The translations under genes were made by a program, and so were the position numbers. From Phallusia fumigata (Eukaryota; Chordata; Ascidiacea; Phlebobranchia; Ascidiidae): a DNA stretch of 31,236 nt. Below the pieces are notes generated by a model. That model saw only the letters and a program-made list of their open reading frames with translations, had not been told where the DNA came from and ran no database searches. Each line of letters begins with the position of its first letter. Position 1 is the first letter of the stretch. The stretch lies in NCBI GenBank assembly GCA_008931825.1, contig QXVZ01014574.1, forward strand, positions 1 through 31,236, written 5' to 3'. This document shows, piece by piece, positions 1 to 11,000 of this stretch.

Positions 1-206
1 AAATCCAGAGACAGAAACCATTGAGCAAAACGTTTACAACACTTAGCGCCGCTTTGAAAACATTCCAAAAGGGTAAAGTTGTGTTGTGCGCCGAATAAAA
101 ATTTGAAATACGTTATGTATTATTGGAAGTGATGCTTTCAATACAGAAGCAAACGCAGCGTCCAGACTTTAACTCATGTTGAAGGTACTAAAACTTAAGC
201 GAGTCT

Positions 207-3200
207 TTAAGTGGCACATTTAACAGTTGCGCACACTGGTATATCAACGGGTGACATAACGCAACATAACCAGTGCAGCCTGGTCGACGTTAGAGCAAAG
301 CCGTGGCCCAAGTTTATGTCACAACCTGGACCACTCCAGTTGAGGACTCCGTACGCCACCCAGCGGCCGTGTTCGAGGCAAAGTAACGGACTTCCCGACA
401 AACCCTGCGAGAATAAAAAACAAATGTGACACAAGACAAAGGATGCGCGAAATCACTCACGTGACACTTTTCGTCCGACGAGCGCACGGGCGGCATTTCT
501 TTGTCGCAAATATTCATGTTGACGTCATACTTGAGGCCGCAGTATCTTTTTTGACATTTGGTTGGATGTTCGATTGTGACCCAAAGCACTTGCAGAGAAG
601 TGGAACCTATGTAACAACACGTTCAATAAATCCCCTTGTATTTCGCGGCTTTTGATATGTTAAGAACAGTTTGTGTTTTTTGTGCGGCATAATATACATG
701 TATGTTTTATCTTTTAGGCATGGTAAGCGGTAAATCGGCTTTTTCAAAACGAGTCATCCCTTACAGATTTGCTGACACGTTTTCGATTGTATTTCAAAGT
801 TTTATTTGCAGCCTACAAAAATTACAAAACAAATTTAAGTTGACAGTGATACAATTCTGTTGTTGTTTTTTTCAAAAGAACGTTAGTAACTTGATTGCAA
901 AGTCCTGTTGGTGCCCAATGGTTGAAACTTTTAAAATCCATACTCCTAGNTAAAGTTTTGACTTTATTTGCTGCCTACAAAAATTACAAAACAAATTTAA
1001 ATTGACAGTGATACAATTTTGTTTTTCAAAAGAACGTTAGTAACTTGCTTGCAAAGTCCTGTTGGTGCCCAAAGGTTGCAAACTTTTAAAATCCATACTC
1101 CTAACTAAGCTGTGGCGACTATACTGCATCAATGCAAGTGGTCGCCAAGTGATTCCCACGGGTTTGCTGCATGAATAATTAAACCGTCAAGAGTGTCGAG
1201 ACGAGGTAACGTTATTAGTCGCCAATTATTTATGATCACGACTCATTTATCCCTAAACATACCGATAGCTCCCCCAGGCCACCCGACAATGGCGCAGTGA
1301 CGTCCCTCTGAAGGAATGACGTCTTTATTGGGGAGGCAGGCTTGTTTTCCTAATAACCCTTGCAGAGGTGCCTGGGATACAGAAGCACAAAATTAAAGGA
1401 TATTGAAAGCAATTAGGAGAGCACAACTTACGTTTAACTTAACAAGCAGGAAGTCGTTTTGGTTGTAAAGGTCGTCGTAACCTGGGTACCCATACAACTG
1501 CTGAAATTCCACATATCGTTGTTCGCTGTCCTTGGAATTTCCGTGCAGAATTACCGTCCTGTGTTTAAACGTCAAAAATTTAGGTAACGCCTACTGGTGC
1601 TGGTTGGCTTTATCGCCAAGGTTTTCCACACACATGAGAAGCACTATATGTGAACAAATTCAAAAAACAATTTTTATCACATGGAAAGACGCATCCATCA
1701 CATGATAAGACATATTTTGAACAACTAATTTACACAACAGTAAGAGATATGTAACTGATCATAGCAATCGTTATCCCACCTAGCAAAGATCATAGCAATC
1801 GTTATCCCACTTAACAAATATATTACAATTAACAGATGAAAACTTTTGTCCAAAAAGTTCAAAGAATCCAAACTAAAAACAACATTTAAATTCTACTGCA
1901 GTGTACATTTGGCACCTACCTGTAGGCCGTATGTTCGGCAAAGCAATGACGGGCAGTGATAACCCAGCTTGGTGATATCAAAACCCCACCACATATTCCA
2001 ACCATCTGCTTTTCACTGGAATTTGACTTTCCTTCCACCACAACAACGCGTACAAGCCATGGAAAATCTTCCACTGACGTATCGGCGTACTCACCTAAAG
2101 CATAACAAAAATGCATTGAAGCACTGATCAAGCCAGTAAACGGACTTGAAAATACGAAAAAAAAGAACATCTGTGTTATCGGCAGATAGGTATGGAGCTG
2201 CATCGTGAGTAGAACGTATCGAGTTATCAAAACGTTTGTGTTTTATGTCATGCTAACGAAAACATCGGTGTTGTATGTCAGGTTTTGATTCAATATATTT
2301 ACTGCGCAAATTACTAAAGATATATCTGTAAACGTTTTTGTCACAAACAGGATGAAATTGCCCTAAGCAACTCAACTTTGTTTAAAGGTATGGCAAAACT
2401 ACCTGACGCAAATAAAATTGGCCTTAGTTTGGTAAAATTGACAATAAAGTTGCCTACAAATGTTAACACGTACGTACTGATAGCCTAAATGTAAAACAAC
2501 AAGGCATACAATTTTTGATCCACTCAATCGTACAAACGTCATGAAACTATGAAATCGGTCAGTTTGTATTGGTTTGCATCTGAACAACTGCCGAGAGTAT
2601 AAATCCCTTGGGCATTCCTACCACAGCATATCTTGTCGTACAAGCTAGTACGCAATACATTCGCTTTGCAATTACGTCAGAAATTATAAATCAAGAGCAC
2701 TTAAAACCTATTGCGCGGTTTGAAGTGTAATGTGTTAAACAGTCCTGCCCTACCTAAAGTCACGAGATTTTCCAGACTCTTCAGCGATGGTTCACCACAT
2801 TTGTGTCGAAGGTACATGGCTTGCGTGGAGTTGGGTTCCGTTACCATTTCCGACGACATTGTTGGCAGTTGCCCGTACAAAAAATGGCGAATGCATGTAA
2901 ATGGAAAATATACGTTACTTTTTCAATGTTTATTTTCAGAACACGAATAACTGCTTGAAGGGGTAAAAATAAATATTGGCTTGGGGAGTTCGTGTTCGCA
3001 AAAGCGTTAGTTTTTGTGGTGGGTTTAGGAACTGCCTCTCTTGTTTTGTAGCAAATACAAGAGGCCGTACTGGGCCCATACAAAAGCCGAAAAAAAACAC
3101 CGACTTATAAATGTGTGTCTACCAATTGCTGAGCTTATTATGTCAACAACTCATATAATTTTTAGGAAAAAAAATTGTCCAACCTCCGGCGGTGCCATAC

Positions 3201-3785
3201 TTGACTGACCCAGATTCATTCCGAAATCCTGTTCGGCTTTCTGTGAAGAATAGTACCATGAAAATATTTAATGTTAATACCATCAACAATCTGTTGTGTT
3301 GTACTTCAGAAAACGCGTTGTGAGGCGTACCTGTTAAATTTACGGGGATTCGCCACGTAGAATTTGCGTCACTCTTGTCAGAGTAGAAAGGAAACCCTGA
3401 GCGTAACAAAAGCGCGCATAATTTTATGGCACCACTCCAAAAGCGATATCGGGTCTTCACTGTAAACCAACATGGCCAAATGCGTCACCCAGATGGAATA
3501 TTCATGAGGGAGTTTCAATTAGAGTACGTGCCGCTTAATGTCACACTCGTTCAGAATTGTTAGGTCTGCATACCAGATAAAGCAAGAACAGCTGCTGAAA
3601 GCGTGGCAAGCAACACACACAAAACACAGCCGAATATCCAAAGTCGCCTTTTACCAGCACCCTCATTGACTGTATTCAGCAAGGACCGGTTGCTGGACTC
3701 ATCTAAACATAAACGTTACCGTCAACATTAGGTTTTTAACGTAAACATATTAAAACCAAAACTTACCCAAATCCCGGCCCTCCAT
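207..3785 (-). CDS. Type II transmembrane trypsin-fold protein, probably not activated by classical zymogen cleavage
   Basis: Ten coding exons join in phase to 363 aa: 3785-3767, 3702-3574, 3396-3331, 3240-3184, 2819-2754, 2094-1920, 1558-1432, 1371-1263, 606-461, 404-207. A short acidic/polar cytosolic N-terminus (MEGRDL...) ends in KRR, followed by a membrane anchor at about residues 27-49, a short stalk, a KCGEP motif (C98) typical of the cysteine tethering the pro-region, and an S1 peptidase domain. The triad is visible: H162 in TARHC, D206 in NDFLLVKL, S301 in GLSGSPL; the family cysteines are present. Odd points: the usual R/IVGG cleavage site reads NLVTLGEYA with no basic P1, and GDSGGP is GLSGSP, so Asp194 is Leu. 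I infer a pseudoprotease or a protein working without normal zymogen activation. The fold and most junctions are secure. The two stalk exons at 3240-3184 (weak GTTGGA donor) and 2819-2754 are less so; a start at the ATG at 2859 is an alternative. Confidence 0.85.
607..1262. repeat. Intron carrying an N-separated near-duplicate (about 150 bp)
   Basis: This intron of the serine-protease homologue continues a near-duplicate that starts and ends inside it: about 796-948 and 955-1105 match with several substitutions and short indels, and the only unknown base (949) lies between them. Both copies end in the same ATCCATACTCCTA. This pattern fits two haplotype copies joined end to end by the assembler better than a real tandem duplication. 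Nothing else in the intron looks coding. Confidence 0.75.
1757..1818. repeat. Two-copy tandem repeat, 31-bp unit
   Basis: The unit beginning GATCATAGCAATCGTTATCC occurs at 1757-1787 and again immediately at 1788-1818, with differences only near the end of the unit. It lies in the intron between the first two catalytic exons of the serine-protease homologue. No function is suggested. Confidence 0.9.
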
Positions 3786-5030
3786 TCATGGTTTAAAAGT
3801 CTTTAACAACAAAATTAGTTCTTTGTTTGAATCTAGGAGCGTTTAGCTTACGTTTGCAAAGTTTCCCGCACAAAAAAATACGAGTTGTCTCTTACATATG
3901 ATGTAATAAACACGCGATTGTTGCAAAGCACAAAAATCAGCAATTTTGAAAAATTGCCTCAATTTTGTTTACCCTGAACCAAAAAAAACCCTTTTGACTC
4001 GAAATAGATTTATTTAAAATATGTAACATGAGAATATAACAAGAAAAACAGCCCCAAGGAAAGTTCAAGCATGAAAACAATCAATTTAAAAAACGAAATA
4101 TATTTAAGCACCGGGAACGAAGGACGGCTATATAACGCATTGCGCCTAACTTAAGAATATCTTATTGCGATTAAAGTAGACAATGTCTGAATATTAATTA
4201 TTCAATAGGGCAACCAAATGTGTCAGTGATATTCTTCAGCGCACAAGTTTTCTGTTTATCCCTGGAAAAGACAAAAACAGTAAGCTACATTTGTAACTTG
4301 TTGCCCATCAAAACTCAACAATATTTTGATACAAAACTATTTGAATAGAATGAAAAGGTGTATCTGTGAAATAAGTCAACAAAATGTTGACAAAATGCCA
4401 CCAACAGAATTTTCTGCCCTGCACAGGTAGCAAGAGTGTATGCTGTATCATTAACAAAACAGTATGGAAGTCAATGACATAACATTTCTGTGATGATTTA
4501 CCTTTAACAAGTCTTATTCATGGCATAAATTGATAGGTTAGGGAACAAAGGCAGTACCCATGTAATATTTGAATTTTGTTTTTTGAAGTGAAACGAAATG
4601 CGTGCCCTTTTGTCACAAATATAATGGATGATGAGGTCATCCACTGCAACTAATTGGGTTGAGACAAGTGCAACCAAAATTTTGTCCGTTATGTCATTGA
4701 GTAAAAGTAAACAAGTATTTTTTAAATGCTGAGTGATATTAATGTTTTTTCCATGCAGACTTTTAGTTGGATAAAGAAGTTCTTCATAAGTATCAGAACA
4801 AATTAACATGGAGAATCAAATAAGTCCAAGCAGCAACAAAGCAAATGGTAAAAAGAAAAAAGGTCTCATATATATTTTCCATGCTTGTTAACAGTAGCAT
4901 AGGCAGAATAGAACAAAAAATGTGTGCAAACACAAAGAAATATTAATATAACAGTACCTATGTATCACAGCTCAAGTTTTAGCAAGGAAGATGTGCTGCA
5001 TTTTGGGACTCACAAACAGTAGAAACACAT
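3786..5030. other. Intergenic stretch between two minus-strand genes, with a weak terminal-exon candidate
   Basis: This 1.2-kb gap should hold the promoter of the serine-protease homologue (near 3786-4000) and the 3' untranslated region of the upstream membrane-protein gene. It also holds the possible terminal exon listed separately. A 101-codon open frame at 4504-4809 on the minus strand ends in a stop, has no recognisable domain and is AT-rich; I do not call it. Confidence 0.5.
4202..4264 (-). CDS. Possible terminal coding exon with downstream poly(A) signal
   Basis: On the minus strand a good acceptor (TTTTCCAG) is followed by an open frame reading DKQKTCALKNITDTFGCPIE and a stop at about 4202. 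An AATAAA signal lies about 190 bp further on (minus strand, 4009-4014). The acceptor phase would accept the phase-2 donor of the membrane-protein gene at 5479, so this could be an alternative last exon of that gene. It could equally belong to an unseen small gene or be chance. Weak call. Confidence 0.25.
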
Positions 5031-6417
5031 TCAAACACTTATCTCCCTGTTATCACTTGTGGCTTGAAGTATGTCAGTGTTGTCATGTTTTTCTTCAGCC
5101 TTTGCAGCTTTTTCCTTCAACAATCTTTTCTGAATTTCTTTAAATTCAGCTTTTTTTACCAATGATCTAAACAAGCAACATTGTTGATTATTGAAATACA
5201 ACATACCTTTCCATTAATTTGCAATTACAAAAAAAAATCATAGACATCTTAGAAAAATTTTTAAACATGACAATTCAAATCAATAAAACCTCTTGACATT
5301 CTATGAGGTTTAAATTTACTCTTTTACAAGTATTTTTCTGTGGAAAAAGTTTAAGTGACATTCAAGGACTCAACTTTTAAGGAATAAAGCTGAAGAGAAC
5401 AGAAAACACACTGAAAGATTTGTTTAATAATCCCAAACCAAACCACTTGGTTAAGTACCAGGACAAAAACATACATACCTGTTTATCTCACATGCAGCAA
5501 TAAACAGTGCCAATGACAAAAGAACAATAAGTGCAATAGGGATCATTACTTTGTTGAGTGTCTCATCATATGGAGGAAGCACAAGGACTGAATTAACATG
5601 AGAGATTTGAAAAGCTAAGAGGTGGGACTTTTGTAAAACAGATTTGAGTGAGGTTTGTATTTCAATTCGCCTGGCTTTGACAATTTCTGAAAAATGCACC
5701 AATATAAGTTATTCAAACAAATATTTACATAACTTAACCTGGACAACTATATAATAAAAAGAAAATTCTTTTTCACACATCTGTATGTAAATTTACACAA
5801 AATGCATAGAGTGCAAAATTATGGCTGCACCTTCTAAAACATGAGGTGGAAGATTGGCACCAGATTGGGGAAGCTGCACATGAAAGGAAAGAATTGAACC
5901 TATATGATAAAGCTGTGGGTATCCAGATTCTATTCGAACATCTTCAAAAGAAAAATTTCTGCCAAAACAAAGAGCATCCTCTACAAATGATCACACATAC
6001 AACCTCATTAGATTCGCTACATTCAAGAAAAGTTTTATAGGGTTATGACCAGGAAAACAGACAATCAGAAACAAAACTTAATTTCTTTAGTCAGCTACCA
6101 GTTGACTTTGTTGTAAAAACTTTTAGGTGATGTGTACAAAGTTTAATATGTGGTACCTGTGTGTATCCATACTACAAGCAGAAATGTTCACCAGACAATA
6201 TTGATTGGCATAGTCGGCAAGAATTTCCCTGAATGTGTGACGAACAACTTGACTCCATGATGGTGGCTCCACAAAATCAAATTGAACAAGCACGTTTCCT
6301 AAGATTGTAAAAAATAACATACAGCACAACCAATAAATCATTTATTTCCTTACCCTCTTCGGCTGAATTGAACCTGACGAAAATCACAGTGAAAATCAGA
6401 ACTATTTTTAACATCAT
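5031..6417 (-). CDS. Unrecognised single-pass type I membrane protein (227 aa)
   Basis: Five exons join in phase: 6417-6354, 6298-6173, 5980-5831, 5686-5479, 5166-5031. The start is the first of two tandem ATGs (MMLKIVLIFTVIF...), giving a signal peptide ending near residue 19. The ectodomain of about 140 aa has two cysteines close together (NISACKDALCFGRNFSFEDV) and NIS and NFS sequons. A hydrophobic segment at about 160-178 (PIALIVLLSLALFIAACEI) is followed by a highly charged, Lys/Glu-rich tail likely to be helical or coiled coil. The second exon was ended at a GTATGG donor (6173), because the stronger-looking CAG/GTACC site downstream breaks the frame. I do not recognise the family; an SEA-like fold is possible but not shown. 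It lies head to head with the SANS orthologue. Confidence 0.75.
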
Positions 6418-8031
6418 GTCACCACCAGATTGGCAACGTTTTGCAAGGAAACGCGATCACTGTACAAAATACTCAAAACAAATTTAGCTTGTTGGGTGCC
6501 ACTAGTTTTTTCGACTGCGCATTTTACTTATACGCCAAAAACGGAGTTGCACACACAAGTCAGCATGACAAATCTTACTGGTCTTCGTCTCCCGTCTCGT
6601 CCGCAAATGCCTGAAAAGCATCACAACTGGGACACCCCCGTCTTGATGATTCACCGGCAGAAATAGAGATCAAATCTTCATCGCTATTTCTTCTTATTAT
6701 TATTTTTTTGCTAGTTGGTACTATTTTTTGCCGCTTTGCTTAACGATGCTTTTTCTGCTCTCTTTTAATTTTTACACTTTTGTTTAACATGACTATCGAG
6801 TTCCATATATTTTGCTGATTTGATGATCGAAAGTTTATTAGCACCGGATCCAGATTTCTAAAAATAGACTTAAATCACGGCGAAGGGGTGTAATTGTTTG
6901 TTTTGTTTCTCAACAAATCTAAGTAATAAACGTCTTAATTTATTTTGTGAACAAAAAGTAACGGTGACGTCACAGAAACGTATGTTTGTAGCATTTCTAT
7001 GTTTCAATAGTCACGAAATGAATTACGAAAGTGAGGTACCTGTAATTGTTGAACAAACACATAAACGTGCAAACATTCAAGCTGGTGTGTTGAGCATTTT
7101 GTGTTGCTGTTGGTTTTCGCAATATACGTTAAACCTGTGCTATGCAGAGAGTGAGTAATACGTTTTACGGTTTTTTGGGTACAACATAACGTAATGCTTT
7201 CATATCAGTTAGCTTAAGTAACTTGAAGCTAATAGTTTATATTATTCCGTTTGTTAGTTTGTTTTGGTTAAGAAAGTATACTGGACCTAACGGAAATTTG
7301 CCTGAGTGCCATGTGAATGTGATTAAATCAGCCACCATGAGGCTGCTCAGTTGCAGTCTTCAATCTTCATGACCAATACATTTAATCTTGTCTTGCGTTT
7401 CAAAATTTTGGAAAATTGGTGATTTCCAATTTGAGTATATAGGACCATGGGGTAGAAGCAATGCTGCTTCAGTTTCTCAGCAACCTTACGGAAGCCCCCT
7501 GCCATTAATATTGATAAACTTCGATTAAATTTGACTTAAATTGAATCGCTTCATTAAAAAGTTTAAGAAAATAGTCATATAGTTTAATCCAGTTTGCTGT
7601 TGCTCTAAAGTCCATTGTGTACTAGGTCAAAAAATTGATTATAAAATGATTGGGTTCTAGTCCAGAGTAAATTGATACATTAAAACATTTCAAATGGCCC
7701 AGAAAAGTAAAAACCTGCCATATACCCTGTATTTCACAGACACAGTTTCTTTTTTTCATAGACAAAACTGCCGCAAAATATGCTTTTCCTAATATGGAAG
7801 TGGACTATTATGCAGTGCTTATCCACAAAATAAATGTTTGACAAGTATTAATGCTAATAGTTTTTTATAACCCAAATGGTTCAAATCACAATATTTCCCT
7901 CGTGTTTACTATTGTTGTAATGAATCTTAATGTTTTTAGTCTAAAGATAAAAATAAGTTAATGATATTTTTTGTAGGCTGCTGCTTGTAATAAGTTTGAT
8001 ACTTAGCATAATTAAATTACATGACAGCAAA
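6418..8031. promoter_or_regulatory. Divergent intergenic and 5' UTR region between the membrane-protein and SANS genes
   Basis: The two genes are transcribed away from each other from this 1.6-kb stretch. A perfect palindromic CRE/ATF-type octamer TGACGTCA lies at 6965-6972. A plausible 5' non-coding exon of the SANS gene ends at a GTGAGT donor near 7150, and an acceptor (TTTTTTGTAG) at 7976 would start the leader of the coding exon. These are inferences from splice-like signals; the short open frames here look random. Confidence 0.4.
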
Positions 8032-8035
8032 ATGA
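8021..8035 (+). promoter_or_regulatory. Four-codon upstream ORF overlapping the SANS start codon
   Basis: An ATG at 8021 opens a frame of four codons (MTAK) whose TGA stop (8033-8035) overlaps the SANS start ATG (8032-8034) as ATGA. If the leader begins upstream of 8021, ribosomes would terminate on the true start, an arrangement that can permit reinitiation and so tune translation. The sequence is certain; the regulatory effect is inference. Confidence 0.5.
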
Positions 8036-11000
8036 ATGACCGTTTTCATCGAGCAGCAAAAGATGGTCTACTGGCCATTTTAAAAGAGGTTTGTATATGG
8101 TTATATATGTTTAAACACCAAATATGATTTCAAATAATAAATTTGGTTGTTTATCATCATTGTACATTTTACTGTGTTTAAAACCCATGATTTGCTTATT
8201 TTGTTTGTTAAACATGTACAGTACCCAATTATTGGTTATGTGGCAATTAAAACACATTATTATGTTTCACAGGCAACAAAGAGAGATTTAAATCAAGTGG
8301 ATGGTGATGGGATGACACCAACTTTGTGGTCTGCTTACACCGGGAACTTGTCTGCACTGAAGTTGTGCTGCTCAAGAGGGTATGAAGCTTGGTGTTGTAA
8401 CATTTATTGTCAGCGATTTTGTTTTATAGGCAAATCCTTGTGTATAAATCTTTTTATCAAGCAGTGGTGGTTCTGCTACTGTTTGACAACTTGTTGGAAC
8501 ACACGAATTGATATTGTTAATTTTTAACTTGACATTACCTTACACAGCTTTTTTTTAAATAATGAATCCTGTTTCACAGCCTATTTGCCTTCAAAACCTG
8601 TGTTTAGCCACATGTTTGCCAATGCTTGCTGTTTTCCATCTACATGTACATATTTTCACCTTGCACAAGCACCACAACAACCCATTGTGAAATTTATGTT
8701 TGCAGTGGGGACCCCAACAAATCTGACCACACCGGCAATTCCGCTTTACACCTTGCTGCCCAAAATGGCCACCTTCACCTTGTTTCCTTTCTTGTGATAT
8801 TCGGGGCCAATGTTTGGCATGTTGACAACAGCTATCACACCGCATTGGACATTGCAGGAATACGAAAACAGACTGATTGCATAAAATACCTTGATAATGC
8901 TGTCAATAAAAAACTGATGGAAGATCCTAAGGTATGTTTATTCCTATGTTGCGAGCAAATTCTATGCCTGTCAAATTGATAGGAATTTTACAATTAGGCA
9001 GAAATTCAGAACATTCATTTTTGTAGTAGCTTGGTGCTGAAACTTCCATCAATTTTAGTGACAGTTTTTTGTCCATTTTTCTTTAAAGTTTAGGTGTTTG
9101 CCTGGTAAGTTAATAGGCCATCCAGGCTTAGAAGTCCAATACACCAATTAGCAAAAATGGCACTCCCATTAAAAAGAGATATAGGTGTGATGGTTGCCTG
9201 CTGATCTAAAGCAGGGTAAAAAATATCATATTATTACCCGAAATTGATTGTTCGCTAATTCGCAGAAAGCAAAACGAATGCAAGACGATGCAAGAAAAGA
9301 AGCACTACACAGAATCGAGAAGTACGAGCGAATGCAACAGAAACACAGAGAAAAGATGGAACTTGACAGAAGGTACTGCCAATCGTGGCACATGCCACAA
9401 TGTTAATGATCTGCATGCCTTGCCCCGGCAGCGGTGGCAAGTTAATATTTGACAACAAGCCAAAATTCTTCTGTCCCTTGCATATGGTAACCCAGGTTGG
9501 CCAACTTTACAAACTTTCAGTAGAAAACCCATTTTTCTTTCATTTTGCTTTTGGACCTCAACATTGCATGTGTGGACCAAATCCAAATAAAAAAGGAATT
9601 TCAATTACAGGTCTGGTGTAAATTTACCCTGCAATAAATTTAGGTGTTCTATGGCATGTTGATGTTGTCTGTTTCTGCATTTGTGTATGTCTAGCTGTAC
9701 CTACATTAAAGTTAGAGCTTCTACATACCATCGTAGCAAAATTCGCTGATACATGTATGTTCATGATTTCTAACATCGCCTTTTTGTAGCTTTTTTAAGA
9801 AAAAAAGGTTTTAGGCAAATGTTTTGTGCATGAACACAAACCTGATTTTTTTAAGGGGAACCAGAAAATAGACTTTCAACAAAAACAAAAAAATGTTGAT
9901 TTCAACAAAAACAAAAAAATGACATTTTACTGTTAAAAATCAAAGAAAATAAGTGATTTTGTCACCATGCCTGCTGCAAAGATAAAAACAAAATAATGGA
10001 CATGGCTATATTATTAATGCCTTTGTGTTGGTAAAATAAAACATTGATAATGTGAAAACACAGGTTCAATATGAAAAACGTCAGGCGAGCAGTATTGGAA
10101 TGTGTACTAAAGTGTCAGATTCTGTGAAAAATGTTACAATGTTTAACAGTGATTTTGTGTTTTTTCAAAAAAGGAGAAAAGAGTCCGTTGGAGAGGCCCC
10201 ACAAATTCCCAAAGCAAAATCGTTTCCTTCCATAAAAAAGTTGACGAACAGATTAACATTAGTAAGTTAACTTTCACATTGGAAATTTTTGATCGCAAAC
10301 ACTTTGAGAGGTTAACTCAATTGAATATAGCCTTAGTATTGACTTAACTACCAGTAGTGCCAATATTATTGATTTAATACATGAGGACAGGTGAAAACTA
10401 TAAGTGTTCTGTTAGGCCAAGCGTTAAGCATTTCAACAATCTATGATCAGTCAAACATGCTCATGGAACTATGGCTTTTTCTGGATGACATAAAAGTACA
10501 TATTCATGATTATGCAATGTTCAGCAAATGTTTGTTGAAAACCAAGCATCATGTGGCATTAAAAGCACTGACAGCTATTGCTGAGTGCTTGGCTCACCCA
10601 ATCATTACATTATCTTTCTAATTTGCTGTTTGTGTGTTTTTAGCGAAAACCACCAGCTGGATTAAGTGTTGCCAATCAAAAAGAAACAGAATCAACACAC
10701 AGTGCGCACACATCACAGGTAGGAAATCCTTTTTTTCACACCTTGCTGCATTGCAAGTAACAAAAAACAACAAGGACAACGCATCTAAATTTTCAATGAG
10801 GCTGCAAAAAATACAACCTCTTCAAAAAATTCTTGTTGTGCCTTTCCATCATTATAATTTCTTACTCATGGCTGAGTGACAGCTAAAATAGAAAGAAGCA
10901 GTGTTGAAGGTGCTGTTACGCCTGTAAATGTCACTCGCATTGACACAAATTGTGGACGAATTACACAAGCTGTTTTGTATAAAATACATGGGTCAAGTTA

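Noticed and set aside
4504-4809. 101-codon minus-strand frame between two genes
   Set aside because: AT-rich, no domain, no splice partner in phase; probably 3' UTR or intergenic sequence.
6123-6172. Extension of membrane-protein exon 2 to the CAG/GTACC donor
   Set aside because: That donor gives phase 2, which cannot join the well-supported next exon at 5980. The GTATGG donor at 6173 gives the right phase.
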